Assembly (NCBI GenBank): GCA_050084515.1
Contig: CM114274.1
Span: 20,398,001-20,462,000 of the forward strand
Source: Blasia pusilla
Taxonomy: Eukaryota > Marchantiophyta > Marchantiopsida > Blasiales
Direction: 5' to 3'
DNA length: 64,000 nt
Below the pieces are notes generated by a model. The model did no database searches. It was not told the origin of the DNA and worked only from the letters and a program-made list of their open reading frames with translations. Shown piece after piece: positions 24,150-35,662 of this stretch (positions are counted from its first letter, which is position 1; every line of letters starts with the position of its first letter). A program made the translations under genes and the position numbers.

Positions 24150-27100
24150 AGAAACTTCAGTTTTGTATGCCCCAGTTTAGGGCTCCCTTATCGTTTCTCG
24201 AACTGGAACGGCAATTTTGATTGATCCTCCTCCTCATTTCAAGAAGTGGATCTTCACTTTTGATGATGAGGCAATAAGGAAAGAGGCCGGCGATTTGATT
24301 TGGGAACTATAGTTCCGAATGCCCCCATTCAATCTTAGGGTAAGTGTCAGGAACCGGAACCTAAGTTTCGATTGATCCTTCTTCTCATTTTGAGAACTGG
24401 ATCTTTAGTTCCGATAGCGAGGAATCCGATAAGCAGGTCCACGATCTCATTTGGGAACTATAGTTCCGAAAGTAGCCGTTCGGGCTCAATTTTTGTGTTT
24501 GGAACCAAAACCTGAGTTCCGATTGATCCTCCTTCTCATTTCAAAAACTGGAACTAGAGTTATGATGGTGAGGTAGTAAAGAAAGAGGCCGGCAATTTGA
24601 TCTGGGAATAATAGTTCCGACAACCCTAGTTGAGGTAGGGACTCCCATCTCCGGAACCAAAACCTGAGTTCCGATTGATCCTTCTTCTCATTTTGAGAAC
24701 TGGAACTAGAGTTACGATGGTGAGGTAGTAAGGAAAGAGGCCGGCAATTTGATTTGGGAACTACAGTCCCAAAAGCCCTGGTTTAGGTAGGGAATCCCGC
24801 CTCTGGAACCGGAACTTGAGTTCTGATTGCTCTTCCTTCTAATTTCAAGAACTAGATGTAGAGTTCCGATTGTGAGGAAGCGGGGAAGGAGGACATGGAA
24901 ATCATTTGGGAACTTCAAAGATGGACTCTCGTCTATAGAACGGGAACGTGAGTTCAGATTCATCCTCCTTCTCATCTCAAGAAGTGGATCTCTAGTTTCG
25001 ATGGTGTGGAAGTCGGGAAGGAGGCCTGCAATATCAACTTGTGAAATACAGCTCTGAACGCCCCTGTTCGGGCTCAGTTGTCATGTCAGGAACCTGCAAT
25101 CTGATTGATATTGCTTCTCATTTCGAGAACGGGATCTCTAGTGCCGATAGCAAGGAATCCAATAAGGAGGCACGAAATCTTATTTGGGAACTACATTTCC
25201 AAAAGCAGTCGTACCCTACACCCTAAACCCGTTTGGGCTTAGTTGTCGAGGCTAGAACCGGAATCTGAGTTTCAATTCATACTCCTTCTCATTTTGGGAA
25301 GTAGATCTAGAGTTATGATGGTGAGGTAGTAAGGAAAGCAGCTGGCGATTTGGGAACTACAATTCTGGAAGCAACAGGTCGGGCTCAGTTGTCCTCTCTC
25401 GAACAGGAACCTGAGTTCCAATTCATCCTCCTTCTTGTTCCAAGAAATAGATCTAGAGTTCTGATGGTGAGGTAATAAGGAAAGCGACTGGCGATTTGGG
25501 AACTACAGTTCCGAAAGCAACGGTTCGGGCTCATTTGTCCTCTTTGAACTGGAACCTGAGTTTCGATTCATCCTCCTTCTTGTTTTGAGAAGTAAATCTA
25601 GAGTTCCGATGGTGAGGTAGTAAGGAAAGTGACTGGCGATTTGATTTGGGAACTACATTTTGAAAGTAGCGGTTGGGTTGAGTTGTCATCTCTGGAACCG
25701 GAACTTGAGTTCTATTTGATCCTCCTTCTCAATTCAAGAACTAGAACTAGAGTTCCGATGGTGAGGTTCTAAGGAAAGTGACTGGAGATTTGATTTGGGA
25801 ACTACAGTTGCAAAAGTAGCAGTTCGGGCTGAGTTCTCCTCTTTGGAACCGGAACTTGAGTTTGATTGATCCTCCTTCTCAATTCAAGAACTGGAACTAG
25901 AATTCCAATGGAGAAGTAGTAAGGAAAGTGGCTAGCGATTTGATTTGGGAAGTATAGTTCCAAAAGCAACGACTTAGGTTGAGTTGTCCTCTCTAGAGCC
26001 AGAACCTGAGTTTTGATTGATCCTCCTTCTCATTTCGAGAAGTGGATGATTCTAGAGTTTCGATTGTGAACTAGGAAGGAAATAGGCCGATTATTTGATT
26101 TGGGAACTACAGTTCCGAAAGACCTCGTTCAATGATGGACACTTTTCTATGGAACCGGAACCTGAGTTTCGATTGATCCTCTATCTAGTTTCGAGAACTC
26201 GATGTAGATTTCCGATGGTGAGGATGCCGGGAAGGAGGAAGGCAAACTCATTTGGGAACTAGAGTTCCAAAAGCACCCATTCGGGCTCAGTTGTCGTTAG
26301 AAGAATCAAAACCTGAGTTCCGATTCATCCTCGTTCCCATTTTGAGAACGGGATCTCTACTTCCGATAGTGAGGAATCCGATAAGGACGGCCGTGATCTC
26401 ATTTGAGAACCGGATCTCTAGTTTTGAAAGCAACCTTTTGGGCTTAGTTGTCGAGTCTAGATCAGGAATCTTAGTTACGATTCATCATTCCTCTCATTTA
26501 GAGAACTGGATCTAGAGTTTCGATGATGAGGTAGTAAAGAAAGAGGCTAGAAATTTGATATGGGAACTAGAGTTTTGAAACTCTAGTTCCCATAGGATGA
26601 GATAGGGACTCATCTCTCTAGAACCAGAACCTGTGTTCCAAATGATCCTCCTCATTTTGAGAATTGGAACTAGAGTTCGAATGGTGAGGTAGTAAGGAAA
26701 GAGGCTGGTGATTTGATTTGGGAACTATAGTTTCAAAAGCCCTTGCTTAGGTAGGGACTCCCTCATTTGGAACCAGAACCTATGTTGCGATTGATCGTGC
26801 TTATCATTTTGAGAACAAGATCTCTAGTGCCAATATTGAGGAATCCAATAAGGAGGCGGGAGATTTGATTCGGGAACTACAGTTTCGAAAGTAGCCGTTC
26901 GGACTCGGTTGTTGAGTCTCGAATCAGAACCTGTGTTCCGATTGATCCTCCTTCTCATTTCGAGAACTAGAAGTAGAGATCCGATCGTGAGTCAGTAAGG
27001 AAAGTGGCCAGTGATTTGATTTGGGAACTAGTGTTTTAGAAAGCCCTCGTTTAGGTAGGGGCTCGCGTATCTGGAACTGGAAGTTGTGTTCAGATTTATC

Positions 27101-27960
27101 TTGCTTCTCATTTTGAGAAGTGGGTCTCTAGTGCTGATCTTGAGGAATCCGACAAGGAGGCCAGCGATTTGATTTGAGAATTACTGTTCCGAAAGGCCTC
27201 CTTTAGGTAGGGACTCCCGTCTTTGGAACCAGAACCTGAGTTCCGATTAATCCTCCTTCTCATTTTGAGACTGGATCAAGAGTTCTGAAGGTGAAGAAGC
27301 CGAGAAGGAGGACGGAAATCTCAATTGGGAACTACACTTCTGAAAGCACCCATTCAGGCTTAGTCCTCATGTCTAGAACCGAAACTTGAGTTTCGATTGA
27401 TCCTCCTTCTCGTTTCGAGAACTAGATCTCTAGTGCCGATAGTGAGGAATCCGAAAAGGAGGCTGGGGATTTGATTTGGGAAACACAGTTTCGAAATGCC
27501 TCGTTTAGGTAGGGACTCTCGACTCTGGAACCGGAACCTAAGTTCCAATTGTCCTCCTTCTCATTCCAAGTCTAGATCTACGGTTCCGATCGTGAGGAAG
27601 CCGCAAAGGAGGACGGAAATCTCATTTGGGAATTACACTTCCGAAAGCACCTATTCGGGCTCAGTCCTCGTGTTCGGAACTAGAACCTCATTTCTAATTG
27701 ATCCTCCTTCTCGTTTCAAGAACTCGATCTCTAGTTTTGATAGTGAGGGTTCCGATAAGCAACCCCTCGATCTCATTTGGGAACTAGAGTTCCGAAAGAA
27801 GCCATGCGGGCGCAGTTGTCGTGTCTGGAACCGGAACTTGAGTTCTGATTGATCCTCCTCCTCTTGTCAAGAACTAGGTCTATAGTTCCCATTGTGAGGT
27901 AGCACGCATAGAGGCTAGCGATTGGATTTGGGAACTCTAGTTGTGAAAGCACGGGTTTAG
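24150..27960. repeat. ~150-bp tandem array (~25 copies) with palindromic words
   Basis: The phrase GATTTGGGAACTACAGTTCC and its variants recur about every 150-155 bp: near 24303, 24453, 24604, 24757, 24908, 25186, 25350, 25496, 25643, 25796, 25948, 26097, 26253, 26560, 26718, 26872, 27025, 27177, 27627, 27776 and 27930, with weaker copies between. A typical unit has three inverted-repeat words: GGAACTNNAGTTCC after GATTTG, GGAACCTGAGTTCCGATT, and GAACTAGATCTAGAGTTCC or a close variant inside a TGATCCTCCTTCTC context. A GTGAGGWARTAAGGAAAG block ends the unit. Exact GGAAC-N4-GTTCC copies occur for example near 24306, 24454, 25499, 26103, 26254 and 27778. The open frames in the array are incidental. 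Confidence 0.9.
26559..26594. repeat. 17-bp inverted repeat, 2-nt loop
   Basis: TATGGGAACTAGAGTTT (26559-26575), TG, then its exact reverse complement (26578-26594). The arm includes the common GGAACTAGAGTT word, so two words of the array sit head to head. Confidence 0.95.
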
Positions 27961-28890
27961 ATATCCATTCATTTCTGGACTCAAAGCTATCAAACTAAGC
28001 ATAGATCCACACTTCCGGTGCAATTGAATGTATGGATTTTATCACGGGGCGGGAGATGTCATGCAGAGCTGGATTCTTCAGTGCCCTTTGTGAAGGTATT
28101 TTGGTCGTTCTATCATGTAAGTGTTTAGGTTTTAGGGTTTGTAACTACACTTCCGATTCACACCCTACATGTAGAGTAACGAAAATGGTTTAGGGAATTG
28201 GATTCAATTATTGTTTGTTTAACTAGATCTATAGTTCCAATTCTTAGGTACTCTTGACTGACCAAAGCTGGCTTCTCATTTCGAGAACTGGATCCCTAGT
28301 TCCGATAGTGAGGGTTCTGATAAGGAGGCCCGCGATCTCATTTGGGAACTACAGTTCCGAAAGAAACCGTTCGGGCGCAGTTGTTGTGTCTCGAACCGAA
28401 ACCGGAACCTGGGTTCTAATTGATCCTCCTCCTCTTGTCGAGAACTAGATCTATAGTTCCCATTGTGAGGTAGCACGCATAGAGGCCAGCGATTGGATTT
28501 GGGAACTCTAGCTGTGAAAGCATGGGTTTAGGTATCCGTTCATTTCTAGATTCAAAGCTATCAAACTGAGCATAGATCCACACTTCCGGTGCAATTGAAT
28601 GTATTCATTTTATTGTGGGGCGGGAGATGTCATGCAGAGCTAGATTCTTGAGTGCCCTTCGTGAAGGTATTTTGGTCATTCTATCATTTGTAGAAGTGCA
28701 GTGCAGTGCATGTCAATGTTTAGGTTTTAGGGTTTATAACTATACTTGCGATTCACACCCTACATGTAGAGTTACAAAAATGGTCCAAGGAATTGGATTC
28801 AGTTATTTTAGGGAATTAGATCTAGTTTGTTTAACTAGATCTATAGTTCCAATTCTTAGGTACTCCCGACCGACCAAAGCTGGCTTCGGT
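27700..28890. repeat. tandem duplication of a ~560-610-bp higher-order unit
   Basis: The segment running from GATAGTGAGGGTTC through GTAGCACGCATAGAGG, ATAGATCCACACTTCCGGTG, CGGGAGATGTCATGCAGAGC and TTCACACCCTACATGTAGAG to CCAAAGCTGGCTTC occurs twice. Matching points are offset by 561 bp at the left and about 610 bp at the right end, so the second copy carries insertions such as GTGCAGTGCAGTGCATG near 28695. The left part of each copy is a normal ~150-bp array unit. Confidence 0.9.
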
Positions 28891-28910
28891 TAGTCGAGAG
28901 TACCTAAGAA
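28853..28910. repeat. inverted repeat at the edge of the duplication
   Basis: TTCTTAGGTACTC (28853-28865) and GAGTACCTAAGAA (28898-28910) are exact reverse complements. Pairing continues imperfectly inwards (CGAC/GTCG, ACC/GGT) around AAAGCTGGCTTC. Confidence 0.9.
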
Positions 28911-29442
28911 GCGGAACTGAGCAAGAACTTCGGCTTATTCGAGTGAGGTTGTCATAGTGAAATTGTGGCGCTGAGGCCTGCAACAGCCTTACTGTGTTTT
29001 AGATCTGAATGCATTTTGTAGTTGGCTACCCGTGCTTTTCAAGGAGTTAGGTCACTGGTCTACATATCTACTGCGTTTGTAGTTTAAACTTCTTTCCATT
29101 AGTCCCATCTTACTAAGGGAGATAATGGTAGAGGGACAAGGAGAAGGAAGAACATCAAAGGCCACAATACTTGGCCTCTAACGCTTGGATTTCATCTTGA
29201 CAGTGTATTTACTTTCATTAAAGGGATTGGCTTGTGCCGTTTGGATAACGGAGATAACGGTTAGTATGTTAAGATCTACACCTAGGAACCACACAGATTA
29301 TAATCTGCCATGTTCATTCAAGTATGGACTTGAGATCCTACTGCAAGCCATGAGAAGCCTAACCTTGTTATGGTTAGAACATAGTACCCCTTCAAATGCT
29401 AAAACAGTCCGTTCAGATGCGGTTATATTTTTTGCATAGTAG
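28911..29442. other. left flank of the gypsy insertion, no gene
   Basis: This is the pre-insertion neighbour of 40045 onwards. It shares the phrase AGTACCCCTTCA (about 29383) with the right flank (about 40215), where similar phrases recur, so both were one repeat-bearing region before insertion. No coding feature is supported. Confidence 0.5.
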
Positions 29443-29447
29443 CCTTG
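29443..29447. repeat. target-site duplication CCTTG, left
   Basis: Identical to 40040-40044; marks the left edge of the gypsy insertion. Confidence 0.9.
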
Positions 29448-30611
29448 TGTAATGTCTAAGGGTTTCTTATTTACAGTCAATTGTAGAGTTCGATCCCCAA
29501 GAGGATCATTGTTGGATGAAAAGAGAGTATAAAGTGATGATTATGTTGTAAAAGTGTAATTGATTATGTAATTCAAATGTAATATTCCATTAACATCTTC
29601 CGATCCTTTTTAGTACCTATGTTTTCTTCTTCAATTCTCTCGAGTGGAGTTTAAAGGACGCTCAGGCAATTTGTTCTCTCAACATTTCGGAACCTCACAG
29701 AGACCTCAAGAATAAAGTCAAGCTTCTCCTACTTTGAACTCAACCGTGAGGCGGAGTTACTCTCTGTCAAACAGATTTCATACAACTTTATATTGATTAT
29801 TCCATTGATGAGAAAGGTTGATTATTCCATTGATTCACTCTTCACTCGGCAGACCCAAAAAGAATATTCAGACATAAGCATCGCACATCAGAATGAATGA
29901 ATGAATGCTTTACTACTCCATCAAGAATTGGAAGACTTCAAAGTAGCTACAAGCTCGAGAGGGTACAACTCTCTTGCTCGGACCATTCCTACAGCATAAG
30001 GACTTCATGAGCGAATGATGATAATAGCTTCTGTCCGGTTTCTTAAATATTCTCGAGAGTAAGATCGTTTCTATGATCCGAAGCGTTCTTGATGAAGGGT
30101 GTGTCTTTTCAATATCTGTAACTACCTAGATCTATGGTTCTCTTAGCTTTTCCTAGGATCCCTATGAATCCGCGGTACAAAACTGTCCTAACTACCAATT
30201 TGATAGAAAGGGTCGCGCCTTTTCCTAGTCTAATTGTTCTAACTATGTGTCGTTTCGAATCTCAATTCTGCTTTGAGCTTTGCTGCGCTAAATTTCGGAG
30301 GATGAAGTTCTTCTTTCTTCTTCGACTTGCCGTGCCGTGCTTCAGATTTCGCTCTTCGTGCCCGTTAGACTTTGTTAAGCTTCGCTGGGCTTCGCTGAGC
30401 TTCGCGTTGAGCCTTTATACTTCTTTACAGCTTTTGACTCTCCTCTAAGGCAACTCCTTGATCTTCATCTCTCTGCCTTGTCTTGGGATCTTGGTGATTC
30501 ACTTATTCTTCTTCATAATAATAGATAATCATAATCAAAATCATAATATACAAGAGTCTTCGTTGAATAAAATGATATATTCTTCAAGATTACAAAATTG
30601 TGGGTATCACA
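29448..30611 (-). repeat. gypsy LTR (3' LTR in element orientation)
   Basis: 1164 bp, nearly identical to 38869-40039. Visible differences are a short block near 29720-29755, one fewer TGAA unit near 29893, and changes in the TTCG-rich stretch near 30300-30400. Contains a run of GCTTCG-type words before its end. Confidence 0.95.
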
Positions 30612-30627
30612 TACCCCCTCCCTCAAA
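30612..30627 (-). promoter_or_regulatory. polypurine tract of the gypsy element
   Basis: On the minus strand TTTGAGGGAGGGGGTA directly abuts the LTR start TGTGATACCC. This is the RNase-H-resistant primer for plus-strand DNA synthesis and fixes the element's orientation. Confidence 0.9.
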
Positions 30628-30650
30628 TGTGAGCCGCCCCGGCAAACACT

Positions 30651-32494
30651 TCATGATGTATATGCTATCTCCATAAATGTGTCGTCTAAACTATCAAATT
30701 CAGGGTTAGGCACCAAGCCATGAATCGTAGAAGGTTTGTTGATAATGTTAGGGGTATGATTGCGCATTCTTTCTCGCGACTTGTTAACAACTAAGTGACT
30801 CCCGAGGACTTCATTCTGAACTAAGAAATCCGATGGAGTGAATGCTGGTAATTCTTCAAGAGTAATGGAAATAGTGGGTACTACTTCTGGAAGAGATTTA
30901 GTATGATTGTCGAATTGGCGCTTCCAATGTTTGTTGATGTAGTCGATTTCCTCGTTCATCTGCTCTTCGAAGTTCTTGGTTGCTTCGTCGACTAGTTCTT
31001 TGACATCTTCCGGGTCCATCTGAGCTTCGTTGAGTAGCTTCTGCTCTGCCTCCAAGACTGCGATCCTCCCGGTAGCCTCCGTCCACTGTGCCAGTAAGTC
31101 TTTGTTCGCTTCTTGATGTTCTTGAAGCAGCTTCGAAGACTCGGCATGCTGGATTGATAACTTCTTGAATTCGGTGTGAACCTGTTGTATCTGATGTCGA
31201 TACTTGTTAATGAGGTGCGAAGCCTCCTTGATGTGCGAAACTAACTGATCCGTCCCACATTCGAGGTTAAGCGCCAGACTTTCCCATTGGCGTGCGTTCC
31301 GTGCTTCGTACTGACACTGGACCAAGTCGCTCTGAGTTTTGCGAAGCGTTGTCTGCGTTTCGTCGAGTTCCTGATTCTGTATTTGCGGATTCGTTTTCGC
31401 TACTCCACGCCATGCCATTTCGTGGTCCGACGGCTTGGGCTCTGCAGTTGAGGTCGTGCAAGCCTTCTAAATAATCTTCCACGGACGCCGTATCCTCGAG
31501 TTGAAGAATCCGCTGGAGTTGGTTCATGACGGGAACTGCCAATTGCAAGAACCACATCATGTCGTCTGCCATCTGCGACATGAGACAAAGCGTAGGTTGA
31601 TGATCCCTTGCCCGCGGGGTCTCGCGTCGGAATCCTCCGCATGAAGTTCCGGGTCCGGGTGATTCAAATTGACCGGCCTCGCTTTGGCCGAGGCATTTCG
31701 TTGATAGCTTCGTCTTTCTTCAAAGCCGAAGTATGCGGATGTTGCTGAGGTGCTTCGGAGGGCGGGGTGACTTCGCGGCTACCCCTGGTACTAGTTGCGT
31801 CTTTCCGTGGTAGTCGGACGGGGGTCACTTGCGTCCAATCTAACGCCTCCTCTACGGTCAATTCCTGCTTGTGAATGTAAAGGTGAATCAAGAAAGGAGA
31901 GAGGAATGACTTCGTGCTTGGATGAAGCACGTCCACCATTCCTCGTACGTGCCCGTCCACAAAAGCAGCAAAGTTGACTCCTTGCGCTTCGGGGTCGAGG
32001 TGTTGATTCCAGATGATGTAGCACATCTTCAAGATCTTGTTCGATAGATAGTAAGAACGAGCGGGATAAAACAGGGTCATCAGATGTTTGCAAAACTGAC
32101 CAAAGACGCGCGGAGAGAGTGACGAAGCCTTGTAGCCGTTCCTGCCCAGGCGCTCAGACGTGACACAGCCGAGTGCTAAAAGATCTTCATGTTTGACGAG
32201 CAACTCCGTGTCATACTCGTACTCTGGCGTAGCCGAGAGCAGATAAGTTGCTATCCAGTCGTCCGCCGTCCAGTGTTGGGGCTGAGCTCGATACGGAAGA
32301 CCCTTCTTTCGAAATTTGGCGACTGCAGACGCCGAGCGAAGCTCGCCCAGGAGTTCTCCTGATGTTAGAGTCCATTTGGCTTGAAAGAAAGTTGCCAACG
32401 ATCGCTCCTCTAGCGCTTCGATCAGCTCCGGTGACAGCTTGACCTTCGGCATCGCCGCGCTTCGCAGAATGGGTGTGGCGTCTTCGCGAGGCAT
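30651..32494 (-). pseudogene. gypsy extra ORF after integrase (coiled-coil protein)
   Basis: A sense-strand ORF of about 600 residues follows pol. The first part (32494-31664, 276 residues) has a globular helical region with LSPRVFGQFCKHLMTLFYPA (about 32115-32055) and ends in a basic, Pro/Ser-rich tail. After frame changes near 31600 and 31400 a long Gln/Glu-rich coiled coil follows (31418-30900), then an acidic end that stops at 30651, just inside the polypurine tract. Athila/Tat elements are known for a third ORF here, sometimes called env-like. I see no signal peptide or transmembrane helix, so a structural or RNA/DNA-binding role is as likely. Two frameshifts make this copy non-functional. 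Confidence 0.75.
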
Positions 32495-32639
32495 GTTGCT
32501 AGGTCAATCTCGATGGACACCGCGCTTTGGCCTGCTACGCAACTTCGTGGTGATCCCGTCCATGAAAATACCCGCTTGGGTACGCCTGACTGCTCTTATA
32601 GTCCGCTCCCCCTGTCCGTTCTTGGTCGTGGGCGCTGGT

Positions 32640-32835
32640 CGTTACAAGAAAGTGGGCGCTTCGCGGCTTCGCCACGCTTCCCCGTCCTATCTTCCTATCT
32701 TCCTGCCCTTCGCTGCTTCGCGAAGCATGGGCTGTCTGGAACCTCGGTGCTTCGCTACTTCGCGAGGCACGGTCTATCTTGAACTTCGATGCTTCGTGAC
32801 TTCGCGAAGCACGGGGCGTTCGCCTACCCCCCTTC
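32640..32835. repeat. cluster of GCTTCGCGAAGC palindromic words
   Basis: Between the end of pol (32848) and the extra ORF the words GCTTCGCGAAGC, CTTCGCGAGGC and GCTTCGTGACTTCGCGAAGC repeat at about 40-45-bp spacing, joined by GGGCTGTCTGGAACCTCGGT-like segments. Similar TTCG words occur in the LTRs, so this is internal to the element. Confidence 0.8.
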
Positions 32836-32847
32836 CTCATGTTTCAG

Positions 32848-34013
32848 TCATCCTCAGGTTTGGGCTCATAATACCGGCGCACATGCATTCCATTGACTCG
32901 CGTGGGCAGGGATTCTCCCTGTAAGGTTTCTAATTGGAGGGATCCATTATCATAGATGGCCAATACCCGGTAGGGTCCCATCCAATTTAATTTTCATTTT
33001 CCGGGGAACTTTAGTCGCCGGTTATCATACAGTAGCACTAAGTCGCCAACATTGATAGATTGTGGCCGGAGATGTCGATCGTAACGTTTCTTACGTTCTT
33101 TTTGCACTTGGGCTTTCCGTCGTAACGCGAGCATGCGTGCTTCTTCCAACTCCACTAGAGTCTCATTCCTGTGTTCGATAACTTCGTCCGCAGCTTCCGT
33201 TCTTGTGCCCTCCAATACCCGATAAGTGGGCAACGCCTTTTGAATAGGTGTTAAGGGATGTAGGCCATAAGTCAAGAAGAACGGGGTGTTGTTTGTTGTC
33301 ACCTTCTGAGCTGTTTGGTACGCCCATAATGCTGGGGCAATTTTTGTGTCCCAATCATAGGAATAGGTTACCGTTAATCGATTCAATATTCGGCAAATGA
33401 GGCCGTTCGATTTTTCCGTCAACCCGTTGGCTTTTGGGTTGTAGGGAGTGGTTTTCCAATGCTTAATGAGAAAGTGGGAAGTGAGAGACTCAATAGTCTC
33501 GTTCAGGAAGTGCGTCCCCCGGTCACTGACTAGTTCCAACGGATAGCCATAACGCGTGATAATCATCTCGTATAAAAACTTAGCCACTGTTTCATTGTCA
33601 TCTTTTTCGTGGCTCGCTTCAACCATCTTAGTACAATAGTCCGTGGCGATAAGAATATACTTCCGCCGGGTTTGGCGAGTGGCCGGGAGATAGGGCCTAC
33701 AAATTCAATGCCCCATTTTTCAAAAGGAGCTAGGGGCATGATGGGGACCAAAGGCCACCGCGTAGTCGCCGTGGGTCGACTTGCTCTTTGACAAGCATCA
33801 CAGCTCCGAATAAAACTACCTACGTCTTTGTACATAGTCGGCCACCAATATCGTGCGGCCAAAATTTTCTTCACGGTATTTTTTACCGCATAGTGTCCAC
33901 CGGAATCAACCATATGCAGAGCTCGATGACTGGGAACCTCTTGACTTCCAAGCATCTTGATGCTCTTCATCAAGACCTAATTTGAATAAGACCCTTGACA
34001 GAGCTCATAAGGG
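32848..34013 (-). pseudogene. gypsy integrase
   Basis: The HHCC zinc domain reads HMVDSGGHYAVKNTV ... SCDACQR (about 33915-33785). The catalytic core is split by a frame change near 33610: the first acidic residue lies near WGIEFVGPI (about 33700), the second in VSDRGTHFLN (about 33530-33500) and the Glu in NPKANGLTEKSNG (about 33440-33400). The C-terminal GPY/F module (WMGPYRVL, about 32980-32955) follows a TGA that fits TGG to TGA, and ends at 32848 (PKPEDD). There is no chromodomain. The enzyme would insert the cDNA into the genome; a 5-bp duplication, as seen here, is normal for the family. Confidence 0.9.
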
Positions 34014-34380
34014 CTATCCGATGTAAAAAACTGCACGTTCTTCATTTGTCATCGGGCAGGAAGTCGCAGAGTCATTAAAAATGCAGAATATCCGATACAA
34101 CGATCGGCTCAACGTTCCTCTATGATCGGAACAGATCTTCATCGGAAAGGTATCATCGACAGATTGGGTGAGGTCCGCATTTGTCATCCTCAACCGGGAA
34201 AGAAAATCGGCATTGGTATGCACCTTGTCAAGACGGGTCACCACATCGAATGTGAATTCTTGTAGCAACAAGATCCACCGTGCAATGCGCCCTGACAGTC
34301 GGCTTTCACCATTAAGGGTCCGAGTGCAAAATGATCCACATGAAAGACAAATTGCACCCTAATAAATAGTGTCGGAACTT

Positions 34381-35503
34381 TTACACGAGAAGACCATGCC
34401 TAACGCCTCTCGTTAGGTGGTTGTATATTTTGCTTCTGCCGCCGATAGTTGTGGGCGGCGTAGTAAATTGGAAAATCATGTTTGTGCTCATCCAATTGGT
34501 GAGCACTACTCCAATGGAAAATGAGGATGTGTCTACATACACGTGGAAGGGTTTGGTCCAATCGGGGACGGAAGCATGCAGAGCCTTACGCAATGCGTCT
34601 TTTAAGGTGTCGAATGCCACTTGGCACGCTGGTGTCCACTCCCATTCGGTGGTCTTCTTAAGTAATGCAAGAAGAGCGTCGCTTTTACGCGTAATCTTTA
34701 ATGAACCGTCGATAATACCCGACATGGCCCAAGAATCCTCTCAATTCCCGGAGATTAGTGGGTGGTTCCAATGCAACGATAATATCCACCTTGGCCATTG
34801 TCGACCTCAATTCCTTGCGCCCGACACTCGGTGTCCCAAAGAAATTCCTTGTTTCATAGCGATATAGGATTTATCGGATGAAGGGACAAATGCACTTCGA
34901 CAACGACAACGTCTTGAGTGTTAACTCTAACTTTTCAAGATGTTCGGCCTCCGTGCTAAAGATACAAAAATCGTCTAAAAAGATTTCGACGAACTTCCGA
35001 AGATACTCTTGGAAGATGGAGATCATCATCCGTTGGAAAGTAGCTGGGGCATTGCATAACCCAAAAGGCATTACGCGATATGCGAAAGTTCCCTAGTCTG
35101 TCGTGAACGTTGTGAGGGGACGATCCTTTTCTCTTATGGATACCTGGTTGTACCCCGAATACCCGTCCAAGAAGGTATAACGCTCGTGCCCGGCCACTTT
35201 ATCCAAAATACTGTCGGTGAAAGGTAGCGGATGGTGGTCTTTTAAGGTGGCCGCATTTAATTTCCGATAATCCTGGCACACTCGGATTTTGCCCGTTTGT
35301 TTTTTAGGCACAATTACGATGGGCGACACCCACTCGCTGCTTAACACCGGATAGATTATTCCGGCCTTGGGACGCTGATCGATCTCGTCCTTGACTAACA
35401 ATGAGTACTTTGGATTCAGTCGATATTGTCGCATTCGCACCGGGACCGCGCCTTCTTTAAGATCAATTCGGTGTTCACCATATTGTGCGGGAATGCCTCT
35501 CAT
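34381..35503 (-). pseudogene. gypsy reverse transcriptase and RNase H
   Basis: RT motifs in order are KAGIIYPVLSSEWVSPIVIV (about 35370-35310), CQDYRKLNAAT, DHHPLPFTDSIL, FLDGYSGYNQV, PFGLCNAPATFQ (about 35068-35030) and the catalytic FLDDF (about 34985). Frame changes occur near 35090 and 34870. RNase H begins around WTPACQVAFDTLK (about 34640) with the first acidic residue in VYVDTSSFSIG (about 34545), and its remaining part reaches DKVHTNADFLSR near 34200. Copies element RNA into DNA in the particle. Confidence 0.92.
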
Positions 35504-35662
35504 TTAATCCATAGAGTATGCAAAGACATCCAAATACTTAAATAGTAGTCTTTTATATTTTATAAGTGTGGTAGGAGAGAAATCCGCCAAAAGGCGTAGA
35601 GATTTTTGATCTGCAATATTGACCTGGACATAGTCCTGCTCCTGAACCATGTTTTCTGTAAA

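Noticed and set aside
24150-27960. Regularly spaced short repeats resembling a CRISPR array
   Set aside because: Units are about 150 bp and related along their whole length, without unique spacers, and the genome is eukaryotic.
29185-29439. Open frame of 84 residues left of the gypsy element
   Set aside because: Short, with no domain, and ends at the target duplication by chance; the flank has repeat phrases rather than coding texture.
32848-33000. Chromodomain at the integrase C-terminus
   Set aside because: After the GPY/F module the frame ends in PKPEDD and a stop, with no aromatic-cage motif.
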